NCBI GenBank assembly: GCA_019241095.1
Contig: JAFAXJ010000271.1
Location: 1-6,908 of the forward strand
DNA from: Verrucomicrobiota bacterium
Lineage (GTDB): Bacteria; Verrucomicrobiota; Verrucomicrobiia; Chthoniobacterales; JAFAMB01
Reading direction: 5' to 3'
Length of the DNA stretch: 6,908 bases
The notes under the pieces are model-generated. The model did not search any database. It was not told the DNA's origin and saw nothing but the letters and a program-made list of their open reading frames with translations. Positions 1 through 6,079 of the stretch are shown piece after piece. Position 1 is the first letter of the stretch; each line of letters starts with the position of its first letter. Made by a program: the position numbers and the translations under genes.

Positions 1-2018
1 GCCATTTCGTAATCTTCATAGATGCTGAAACCCCAATTTTCATTGAATCGCAGGTAGCCGGCAAAGGTGATGTCGCTGCTGTCTTGCAAGTTAGGATTTT
101 CGTACAGGTACCGGTGTCCAAGACGAACGTATAAGTTCGGGTTGACGGTCCAATCCAAAGAGGTATTCACCTCCGTAAAGCCCCGATCAAAGAGTGGCAG
201 TTGAGAGTCGACGGCCAAGGACAACCAAGGTACAGGAGTGAATCGAAGACGATTGAATACATTAGAGAACGTGGAACCTGGGAACTGACTGTATGGATTA
301 TCAAAATCCACGTCGAAATAAGTATCCAGGTCGAACCAATCTAGGGCGCTGTTATCGCGGCGCGTAAGCAACCGATTCCGTACACCAACTCGGAGAACTG
401 TTTCGCCGTTGATTGAATCAACAGAGTTGAATTGAGGAAAATCGATCGGCGGTAACCACGTGTTGGTAATGTAACGATCAAAAGGCAAAATGTTCTGCGG
501 CGCAACTGTCGGGCTCGAAACGAAAGAAAAGTTGGCATATGGTTGAATGATATGGCGCAGACCGTCCAGCCCTAACCAGCGCGCCTGTACATTCTCGTAG
601 GCGCGCGACAGCTTAAAGGAAGACTCTAACCCGGCATTATAAATAAATCGAAAACGGTTTCCTTGAACGTTCAAGATCCCGGCGGGAAGACCATTTTCTG
701 CGGTCGCTTCTACGAACTCACCGGTCTTATCGTAATAAGTTTCGCGAATGACAGACCCTGGAACCACCGAGAGCCAGTGAAAGAGTGTCATTGGCATCAC
801 AATTTGATGGAATGAATCGAATCGGAAGGTGTTGTAATTCGGATTTGGAGAACCAAACGGAAAAGCGCGTTCAAGCCATGCTGCGCTCGTGGTTGCCTCG
901 TAGAAAAGAGGGCTATTGAAAAGCGGCGTACGTGCCACTTCCCAACTGATTTCGGGCAACCTTTCTGTCGTCTCGAAAAAAGCATTAGCCTGGTAACGCA
1001 AGAGCGCGGTCAGGGTGTAGGCTTCGCCATATTTGACAAGCTCAAAATAGGTTTCCGGTTGCGGATCAACGGAAAACTCTCCTGGGAAAAAGTCCTGGAG
1101 CATATATTGATCGCTCAACAGAGTCATATTAGCGATCGCCGCGATATCGCTCGTAATGTAAGTTCTAGCCTTGAAAGTGACGCGATAACGTTCTGGACCT
1201 ATATGCTGTCTGCCAAGGGAGGTCTCGTTATAATTTGGGTTTAAATCGTCCAGCCCATACGTTTGAAGACGAGCGTACCCTTCACTCTGATCCCTTGCTC
1301 GATACACTAAGTCCAACCCCAAGGCAGGGCCACGAGCGCTCCTCAAATCCACGTGAAGGGTGGCGCTTAGTTTCTCGCTAAGCGGGAAAGTAATTAGACT
1401 GACAACGTAGACGCCCCACGCACTATTGTACCCGGGTGCGAGCGAATAACTGAACTGTTCGTTGAGCGATTGGTAAACGTAGGGAAACCAGAAGACTGGT
1501 ATCCGGCCAACGAAAAGCGTCGCATTCGAGAAAATCACTCGATTGCTTGGATAGATCCTCATTGTTCGGGCACGGATCTGATAGTCTGGTTTGGAAGTAT
1601 CGCTCGTGGTTACGTAACCGTTTCCAATCGTAAAGCTATTCAAATCTGGAGAATAGACGGTGTCCCCCACGATCTCGAAAGGCGGCTTTTGTCCTCCAAA
1701 TTGCGTTAGCTTGAGCGCTTTTGTATCCAGGTTGTAGATTGCACGATCGGCGGTAAAGGCGTAACGATCGTTGAAAATCCGTACGTTGCCTCGTGCAATC
1801 ACCTCGCGTGAGTCAGGATCATATTCTGCATGGTCGCAGTAGATTGTTAGATCGCCGTATCTGATGACGACATCCCGATCGGCAATTCCAATCCCGCCTT
1901 CGAACCGAGTTTCCCCAGCCGTGATTTCAACCGGAAATTCGCCCCTTTTTACAAACTGTCCCTGAAGGACCGTCGGAAAGAGTATCAGGAAAATATAGCC
2001 GAGTATCCGCAGCCCCAT
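1..2018 (-). CDS. lptD: LPS-assembly protein LptD (OstA/Imp), C-terminus cut off by window edge
   Basis: LptD is the outer-membrane beta-barrel that, with LptE, inserts LPS arriving on the LptA bridge into the outer leaflet. I translated 672 codons in one frame from the ATG at 2018 to base 1, with no stop or frameshift. Residues 1-20 form a hydrophobic signal peptide (GYIFLILFPTVLQG). Residues about 28-150 are an OstA/LptA-like periplasmic domain with typical repeats (GDLTIYCDHAEYD, ARGNVRIFNDRYAFTADRA). At 174-180 the PVFWFPY motif marks the entry to the barrel, and alternating aromatic/polar beta-strand sequence follows. E. coli LptD is near 780 residues, so perhaps 100 or more may be missing. 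Only one cysteine (C61) is visible, whereas E. coli LptD uses four in disulfides. The start lies 22 bases after the galE stop with no clear Shine-Dalgarno; an in-frame GTG at 2030 is an alternative. It is the last visible gene of the operon. Confidence 0.9.
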   Translation of the reverse strand, partial: MGLRILGYIFLILFPTVLQGQFVKRGEFPVEITAGETRFEGGIGIADRDVVIRYGDLTIYCDHAEYDPDSREVIARGNVRIFNDRYAFTADRAIYNLDTKALKLTQFGGQKPPFEIVGDTVYSPDLNSFTIGNGYVTTSDTSKPDYQIRARTMRIYPSNRVIFSNATLFVGRIPVFWFPYVYQSLNEQFSYSLAPGYNSAWGVYVVSLITFPLSEKLSATLHVDLRSARGPALGLDLVYRARDQSEGYARLQTYGLDDLNPNYNETSLGRQHIGPERYRVTFKARTYITSDIAAIANMTLLSDQYMLQDFFPGEFSVDPQPETYFELVKYGEAYTLTALLRYQANAFFETTERLPEISWEVARTPLFNSPLFYEATTSAAWLERAFPFGSPNPNYNTFRFDSFHQIVMPMTLFHWLSVVPGSVIRETYYDKTGEFVEATAENGLPAGILNVQGNRFRFIYNAGLESSFKLSRAYENVQARWLGLDGLRHIIQPYANFSFVSSPTVAPQNILPFDRYITNTWLPPIDFPQFNSVDSINGETVLRVGVRNRLLTRRDNSALDWFDLDTYFDVDFDNPYSQFPGSTFSNVFNRLRFTPVPWLSLAVDSQLPLFDRGFTEVNTSLDWTVNPNLYVRLGHRYLYENPNLQDSSDITFAGYLRFNENWGFSIYEDYEM

Positions 2019-2040
2019 GGAGCAATCCACAAGACGTGTC

Positions 2041-3012
2041 TTAATCGTTGTATCCGTTGGGATGGCTAACGACCCACTTCCACGCGCTTTCGATTATCAC
2101 GTCAATGTTTCGAAATGCCGGGTTCCAGCCTATTTCCTTCTCGGCCTTTTTCGAGGCTGCCACTAAGCGAGGCGGGTCTCCAGCGCGACGAGGTTTTTCC
2201 AAAACTGGAATAGGATGGTTCGAGACGCGTCGGCATGAATCAATGATTTCTTTCACCGAAGTGCCGCCGCCGGTACCCAAATTGTAAAAGTCGCTTTTTG
2301 AAACCGTAAGCGCCAGAAGGTGGGCCGCTGCAAGGTCTCGGACATCGATATAGTCTCGAATACAGGTCCCATCAGGCGTAGGGAAGTCGGTCCCGTAGAT
2401 CTCCGCATGGGTGCTGCGACCAAGCGGCACATTTAACACTCGCGGGATCAGATGCGTTTCAATTCGATGATTTTCACCCAGCTTTTGAGAAGCGCCAGCC
2501 ACGTTGAAATAACGGAAGGAAACAAAATTGATTCCGTGTATATCATGAAACCAACGCAGAATCTTTTCGAACATCAGCTTGGATTCGCCATAGGGGTTGA
2601 TTGGATTCTTCGGGGTATTTTCATCAATTGGCACAACATCAGGAACGCCAAATATTGCGCAAGTAGACGAGAAAACGATTTGTCTCACGCCGTTCTCAAC
2701 CATTGCGTGTAATAGATTCGAGCCTCCATAAACATTGTTGTGGAAATATTTGTATGGGTTCTGCATCGATTCTCCCACCAGTGCATTAGCGGCGAAATGC
2801 ATGACGGCATCCGGAGCAGCGGTTGCGATCGCAAGTGAAATTGACTTGGGATCATTCAGGTCTCCCTGAATAAAGGTTGACCTTGAATCGACAGCGCCAC
2901 GATGCCCTTCAGAAAGATTGTCAAAGATCGTCACCTCGTCCCCGCGGTCCAGGAGGTGTTCCGCACAAACGCTTCCGACATATCCAGCTCCGCCGGTCAC
3001 AAATACTTTCAT
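2041..3012 (-). CDS. galE: UDP-glucose 4-epimerase (GalE type, extended short-chain dehydrogenase)
   Basis: It interconverts UDP-glucose and UDP-galactose in the cytoplasm with tightly bound NAD, supplying sugars for LPS core, O-antigen or capsule. The 323 residues match the usual GalE length. Visible motifs: Rossmann glycine motif GGAGYVG (7-13); D31 at the end of beta-2 for the NAD ribose; FAANALVGES (73-82); SST (115-117), where T117 takes the place of the E. coli catalytic Ser124; the YGESK catalytic pair Y141/K145; RYFNVAGA (167-174); a GTDFPTPDGTCIRDYIDV stretch (208-225); and RRAGDPPRL (275-283) in the UDP-binding region. By eye, L283 aligns with E. coli Tyr299, the position that controls acceptance of the N-acetylated sugar, so UDP-GlcNAc activity cannot be decided. 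The ATG overlaps the upstream gene's TGA as ATGA and lacks its own ribosome site, which implies translational coupling. Confidence 0.94.
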   Translation of the reverse strand: MKVFVTGGAGYVGSVCAEHLLDRGDEVTIFDNLSEGHRGAVDSRSTFIQGDLNDPKSISLAIATAAPDAVMHFAANALVGESMQNPYKYFHNNVYGGSNLLHAMVENGVRQIVFSSTCAIFGVPDVVPIDENTPKNPINPYGESKLMFEKILRWFHDIHGINFVSFRYFNVAGASQKLGENHRIETHLIPRVLNVPLGRSTHAEIYGTDFPTPDGTCIRDYIDVRDLAAAHLLALTVSKSDFYNLGTGGGTSVKEIIDSCRRVSNHPIPVLEKPRRAGDPPRLVAASKKAEKEIGWNPAFRNIDVIIESAWKWVVSHPNGYND

Positions 3013-3497
3013 AAGTTTTGAAGATGTTCTTCGATCTTGAATAACATCCTTCTCGCAAGCCGATCCCTGGTGCGCGATTTAAGCACACGACGACTAATCT
3101 CAAACGAGCCCATCTGAAGAACTTCAATCTTGACCCTCCTTCTTCCCCAATTCTCCGCTGCTCGCTTCGAAGGCATGAAAAGATCAATCCTTTTGCTACC
3201 CAACAAAGCAGAACCGTAGTCATCAATCACGTAGATTCTGTTCGAATCCGCTAACCGAAACTTTGTACCCACGGGAAACCAGGACCAGTCCGCGGAAGCG
3301 CTCGTTTCAAGCCCACTGCTCAGACGCATCCCGATCGCATTGTATGAGGTTTTCCCGCGCGAATAGGCGGTAGTTCCGACTACTTGCTGACTTGCAACGG
3401 GCCGAGTAACAAAAGCCTTGTTCGCTTTGTTCTCGGCAACAGCCGCTGTGCACAAAGTGAATGCAAAAGCCAGGACGCCTAAGCATCTACTCTTCAA
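3009..3497 (-). CDS. Secreted 3D (Asp-Asp-Asp) domain protein, probable peptidoglycan-active enzyme
   Basis: A 162-residue exported protein. Residues 1-21 are a signal peptide (basic MKSR, hydrophobic LGVLAFAFTL, then AVA before EN); C16 does not sit in a lipobox. Residues about 43-130 match the 3D domain found at the C-terminus of MltA lytic transglycosylases and in YocH/Rpf-like wall proteins: TTAYSRG, then AD(70)WSWFPVGTKF, VID(92)D(93)YGSALLGSKRID(105)LFMPS and WGRRRVKIEVL. Three acidic positions (D70, D92 or D93, D105) fit the signature. A basic tail of about 30 residues follows. No LysM or other wall-binding domain is present, so the substrate is unknown; glycan-strand cleavage is inferred from the family. 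The start is TTG at 3497, chosen because AGGAAAGG lies four bases upstream and gives a compact signal peptide. An in-frame TTG at 3533 would add 12 residues but lacks a ribosome site and lies inside a palindrome. It is first in the operon with galE and lptD. Confidence 0.82.
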   Translation of the reverse strand: MKSRCLGVLAFAFTLCTAAVAENKANKAFVTRPVASQQVVGTTAYSRGKTSYNAIGMRLSSGLETSASADWSWFPVGTKFRLADSNRIYVIDDYGSALLGSKRIDLFMPSKRAAENWGRRRVKIEVLQMGSFEISRRVLKSRTRDRLARRMLFKIEEHLQNL

Positions 3498-3501
3498 GCT
3501 G

Positions 3502-3509
3502 CCTTTCCT
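3502..3509 (-). promoter_or_regulatory. Ribosome binding site deciding the 3D-domain gene start
   Basis: On the minus strand the bases read AGGAAAGG, four bases before TTG at 3497 (eight if the core is AGGA). No comparable site precedes the upstream TTG at 3533, and the frame has no ATG before the domain. This supports translation from 3497. Confidence 0.6.
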
Positions 3510-3522
3510 AACCGACCAGTTG

Positions 3523-3536
3523 CGGTTGATCAACCG
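3523..3536. repeat. 14-bp perfect palindrome, candidate operator
   Basis: CGGTTGATCAACCG reads identically on both strands; the symmetry stops at 3522/3537. It lies 26 bases before the preferred start of the 3D-domain gene and 22 bases from the centre of the nearest direct repeat (20 bases from its TTGCGCAA). The length and perfection suit a homodimeric repressor site, but the regulator is unknown. Confidence 0.5.
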
Positions 3537-3544
3537 TAAATCGT

Positions 3545-3587
3545 TTTGCGCAACTGCATCGTTTGCGCTTTGCGCAACTGCATCGTT
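3545..3587 (+). repeat. Two 19-bp direct repeats, 24-bp period, each with a TTGCGCAA palindrome
   Basis: TTTGCGCAACTGCATCGTT occurs exactly at 3545-3563 and 3569-3587, separated by TGCGC. Flanking bases differ on both sides, so the identity is confined to 19 bp. Each copy carries the 8-bp palindrome TTGCGCAA (3546-3553, 3570-3577). The spacer adds a further half-site, so that TTGCGC-TTT-GCGCAA (3563-3577) is also a dyad. The copies are probably tandem binding sites or a recent short duplication. Read in the lpxA frame they give a spurious repeated RNCIV peptide upstream of the real start. Confidence 0.8.
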
Positions 3588-3602
3588 AGCTATTTAAGGC
3601 AA

Positions 3603-4427
3603 ATGATTCATCCCACAGCCATCATTGATTCTGAAGCGAAGATCGATTCTGAAGTAGAGATCGGCCCTTACGTACTAATCCAAGGTCCCGTGAGGCTTTG
3701 CTCCGGAACTGCAGTGATGGCTCACGCGGTAATCTCCGGACAGGTGGAGATTGGTAATAGCAACCAGATTGGCTTTGGCGCGATCATCGGTGCTCCACCA
3801 CAAGACTTGAGCTTTGATTCTCAAACCATCACAGGGGTGCAAATCGGAGATAAAAACGTCATTCGCGAGTATTGCACCATCCACCGGGGCACAAAAGACG
3901 GTACATTCACGAGAATCGGCTCAGACTGTTTTCTGATGGCCGGCGCTCATCTCGGGCACAATGTCTCTTTGGGTGACCACGTTATTCTGGCCAACAACGT
4001 TCTCGCAGGAGGATATGTCCAAATTCAAGATCGCGCTTTTGTTGGAGGCGCAAGTGTAATTCATCAATTTACGCGGTTAGGAACATGCTGTTTGATGCAG
4101 GGAGGATCTGCTGTCAGCAAAGACATTCCACCATTTGCCATTGCCGCCGGGAAAAATAGCGTGGTTGCACTAAATGTCATCGGCATGCGCCGCGCGGGCA
4201 TGCAAGCCGTCCAGCGAAAAGAAGTCAGAGAAGCCTTCGAATTATTTTACCAAAGCAGCCTGAACAGGTCGCAGGCTTTAGCCGAAGCCCGAAATCGCAG
4301 ATGGACGGTGCCGGCAGAAATTTTCTGGAACTTTGTCGCTGAATCGAAGCGAGGCGTTTGCGCGATGACATCTTGGCGATCAATAAAGCGAGGCGACGCG
4401 TCGGATCTTGAGTCTCAGGTTGAGTAA
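3603..4427 (+). CDS. lpxA: LpxA: acyl-ACP--UDP-N-acetylglucosamine O-acyltransferase
   Basis: It catalyses the first step of lipid A synthesis, transfer of a 3-hydroxyacyl chain from acyl carrier protein to the 3-OH of UDP-GlcNAc; it is a cytoplasmic left-handed beta-helix trimer. The 274 residues compare with 262 in E. coli. The hexapeptide-repeat region fills about 1-185, starting with the typical MIHPTAII. Key sites: IGAPPQDL (62-69), IHRGT (93-97), GAHLGHN with H116 and H119 (H119 matching catalytic His125), HQF (154-156) and MQGGSAVSKDIPPF (165-178). G167 aligns with E. coli Gly173, which permits long acyl chains. E. coli His144 and Lys76 are replaced by Y138 and S70. An alpha-helical C-terminal domain follows from about 190, with roughly 17 extra polar residues at the end. 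The ATG at 3603 has only a weak AAGG three bases away. There is no lpxD, fabZ or lpxB neighbour. A diverged LpxA-like paralogue is the main alternative. Confidence 0.9.
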   Translation: MIHPTAIIDSEAKIDSEVEIGPYVLIQGPVRLCSGTAVMAHAVISGQVEIGNSNQIGFGAIIGAPPQDLSFDSQTITGVQIGDKNVIREYCTIHRGTKDGTFTRIGSDCFLMAGAHLGHNVSLGDHVILANNVLAGGYVQIQDRAFVGGASVIHQFTRLGTCCLMQGGSAVSKDIPPFAIAAGKNSVVALNVIGMRRAGMQAVQRKEVREAFELFYQSSLNRSQALAEARNRRWTVPAEIFWNFVAESKRGVCAMTSWRSIKRGDASDLESQVE

Positions 4428-4434
4428 GCTCAAC
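4419..4434. terminator. Small hairpin spanning the two convergent stop codons
   Basis: GTTGAG (4419-4424) pairs with CTCAAC (4429-4434) around a TAAG loop that contains most of the lpxA stop; the exporter's stop lies in the other arm. The symmetry would serve both convergent transcripts. The 6-bp stem has only three G-C pairs and no T-run follows on either strand, so it is at best a weak bidirectional terminator or 3'-end stabiliser. Confidence 0.35.
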
Positions 4435-6007
4435 TCTCATGAGCTAATTCAGTTTTCGCAAAGTCACGGCCTCTGGTTTTGGGAATGAAAAAGATCAAAA
4501 CTGCCGCAACCAGCAAAGCTCCAATGTTGATTAGAGTCGAGACCACAAAACCATTTGCGTAATCCCGTGGCGCAGCGCCATGCTTCGGAATCACGCTGAA
4601 CACAGCCGCCCCGATCAGTGCAACTCCGACGGAATTTGCTAGTTGAGGGGCCGTTGCAATTACTCCAGAGGCGCCGCCGGCATACTGCTCGGGAACGCCA
4701 CTCAAAGATGTATTATATAGCGGAGAGGTGACAAGACCCCGGCCAATACCGTAAAGGAAACAGGTTAATAAAAACGCCAAGGTTAATCCAGTCGGCGCCC
4801 GGTGCGCCTCATAGCCCAGCAGAACGAGGCCGAGAAACAGGACACCAACACCTAAATGCAGTGAGTCGCGCCCAAGATAACCGTTCAGCTTACCGGATAC
4901 CGTCGAACCGAGCAGAAACGCGAACGAGAAAGGCACGAGGGCAAATCCAGCGTGCATCGGATCAAGCAATAAACTGAACTGCAGATAAAGGCTCAAAGTC
5001 AGGATCATCGAGGCATGACCGCCGAAGTAAATGCATGTCACAAGCAAGCCCACCAAAAAACCTCTATCTTCGAACAAGGCCGGTTCCAGCAGAGGATCGG
5101 ATTTGCGCGCTGACAACCGGCGTTCATAGAAATAAAAAATGGCAAGCACAGGGAAGGATGCGGCGAGAGAAACAAACGCCCATAGCGGCCACCCATGTTC
5201 CTGGCCTTCCATAAAAGGGTAAGAAAATAATGCGAGCCCGGCGGTCAATATCGCTACACCTCCTAAGTCAAGCTTTGGAGCGTTTTCAGAGCGCTCTTCA
5301 CGCAATAAAAAGATCGCACAAACAATAGTGACAACTCCGATTGGAAGATTAATGAGAAAAATAGGGCGCCAACCAAGTCCGAAGAGATTCAAATGGATCA
5401 GAAATCCTCCCAGTACCTGGCCGACAATGGAACCGAAGCCAATCATAGCGCCATAAAGACTGAAGGCGAGTCGTTTAGCGGAACCAGCAAAGCTGATCTG
5501 AATGAATGACATGGCCTGTGGGAACATGACTGCGGCAGTACAGCCCTGCATCAGCCGAAAACCAATGAGCCACCATGCGCTCGGCGCCAAACCGCAGAGA
5601 GCGGAGGCTAATGTAAATCCGGCCATACCCACAATAAAAGTTCGCTTTCGGCCAAAAATGTCTCCGAGGCGGCCGCCGGTGATTAGACACACGGCATAGG
5701 TAAGACCATAGCCGGCGATAACCAGTTCGATTTCACTGAATGAGGTATGTAACGACGAGCGAATGGAAGGAATGCCGATATTGGCGATGAAAAAGTCGAT
5801 CACGCCGAGTAATGGTCCGATCAAAAACAGCGTCAAAGATAGCCATCTGCCAGCAATCGCGCGTTCAGTCTTCATCGATCTGTTGCTGAAAGCCGACGCG
5901 TTTGGCCCCCCGTCAACCCTGATTTTAGCGGTCAAGGGTTGCTGGTACGCCGGCATGGCAGAACGGTGAACCGATGTTGAAATCGTCATGGCAACCGTTC
6001 TGTACAC
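4430..6007 (-). CDS. MFS transporter, DHA2 (14-helix) drug:H+ antiporter family
   Basis: A proton-driven inner-membrane exporter of the EmrB/QacA type; the substrate is unknown. Up to 525 residues. After a polar N-terminus there are about 14 hydrophobic segments, at roughly 55-75, 93-112, 123-141, 146-170, 182-205, 214-235, 248-264, 273-292, 315-340, 352-372, 383-402, 407-430, 449-474 and 488-510. Family marks: IDFFIANIGIPSI in helix 1 (70-82); GGRLGDIFGRKR (111-122), the MFS loop 2-3 motif A; GFGSIVGQVLGG (190-201), antiporter motif C with Q197 where Pro is usual; and WRPIFLINLPIG (213-224), a DHA2 hallmark. The start is uncertain: GTG 6007, ATG 5989, ATG 5956 and ATG 5875 all lack good ribosome sites. 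ATG 5875 would leave only about ten residues before helix 1, the commonest layout. No HlyD-type adaptor or outer-membrane channel gene is adjacent. It diverges from a LysR gene, its likely regulator. Confidence 0.9.
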   Translation of the reverse strand: MYRTVAMTISTSVHRSAMPAYQQPLTAKIRVDGGPNASAFSNRSMKTERAIAGRWLSLTLFLIGPLLGVIDFFIANIGIPSIRSSLHTSFSEIELVIAGYGLTYAVCLITGGRLGDIFGRKRTFIVGMAGFTLASALCGLAPSAWWLIGFRLMQGCTAAVMFPQAMSFIQISFAGSAKRLAFSLYGAMIGFGSIVGQVLGGFLIHLNLFGLGWRPIFLINLPIGVVTIVCAIFLLREERSENAPKLDLGGVAILTAGLALFSYPFMEGQEHGWPLWAFVSLAASFPVLAIFYFYERRLSARKSDPLLEPALFEDRGFLVGLLVTCIYFGGHASMILTLSLYLQFSLLLDPMHAGFALVPFSFAFLLGSTVSGKLNGYLGRDSLHLGVGVLFLGLVLLGYEAHRAPTGLTLAFLLTCFLYGIGRGLVTSPLYNTSLSGVPEQYAGGASGVIATAPQLANSVGVALIGAAVFSVIPKHGAAPRDYANGFVVSTLINIGALLVAAVLIFFIPKTRGRDFAKTELAHES

Positions 6008-6079
6008 CCTGTTGAATGATCATAAAAATAGCTTGTTGTGATAGCTACGATCGTTTTTTAGTATCGGTGGAGCGCTGGT
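6008..6079. promoter_or_regulatory. Divergent exporter/LysR promoter region with candidate operator
   Basis: This 72-base interval separates the exporter from its divergent LysR gene. TAGCT (6029-6033) and AGCTA (6043-6047) form an inverted repeat with a nine-base gap; the hexamer ATAGCT is also directly repeated at 6028 and 6041. An 8-bp palindrome ATGATCAT lies at 6016-6023. On the minus strand TATGAT (6024-6019) resembles a -10 box for the exporter, without a good -35. If it is real, transcription would begin near 6012, making a GTG start at 6007 nearly leaderless and favouring a start at 5989 or 5875. LysR proteins usually bind a dyad of this size, but the assignment is inferred. Confidence 0.45.
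6069..6072 (+). promoter_or_regulatory. Ribosome binding site deciding the LysR TTG start
   Basis: GGAG (within GGTGGAG, 6066-6072) lies seven bases before TTG 6080. An in-frame TAG at 6059 excludes any start further upstream, and no ATG or GTG occurs between it and 6080. Confidence 0.7.

Larger units (their letters stand above)
3498..3602. promoter_or_regulatory. Divergent control region between the 3D/galE/lptD operon and lpxA
   Basis: This interval separates two outward-facing transcription units and must hold the promoters for both unless lpxA is read from elsewhere. It contains a 14-bp perfect palindrome (3523-3536), two 19-bp direct repeats (3545-3563, 3569-3587) and three arrangements of GCGCAA/TTGCGC half-sites. 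I could not pick convincing -35/-10 pairs in either direction: TTGCGC hexamers resemble -35 boxes, but no good -10 lies at 16-18 bases. Its compact symmetry suggests binding of a dimeric regulator, which is an inference. Confidence 0.5.

Noticed and set aside
341..985. Minus-strand open frames at 341-538 and 797-985
   Set aside because: They are out-of-frame shadows of LptD, whose frame is uninterrupted across the region.
1059..1709. Plus-strand open frames at 1059-1244 and 1470-1709
   Set aside because: They lie wholly opposite the continuous, well-motifed LptD frame and have no recognisable domain or ribosome site.
2048..2712. Plus-strand frames opposite galE (2048-2287 and 2452-2712)
   Set aside because: They are antisense to conserved GalE motifs and have no support of their own.
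2921..3226. Minus-strand 101-codon frame bridging the 3D-domain gene and galE
   Set aside because: It is an alternate frame over two confidently assigned genes; its Arg-rich, low-complexity composition is typical of a shadow frame.
3545..3587. The direct repeats as a minimal CRISPR array
   Set aside because: Only two 19-bp units with a 5-base spacer and no cas gene nearby; the geometry is that of operator sites or a small tandem duplication.
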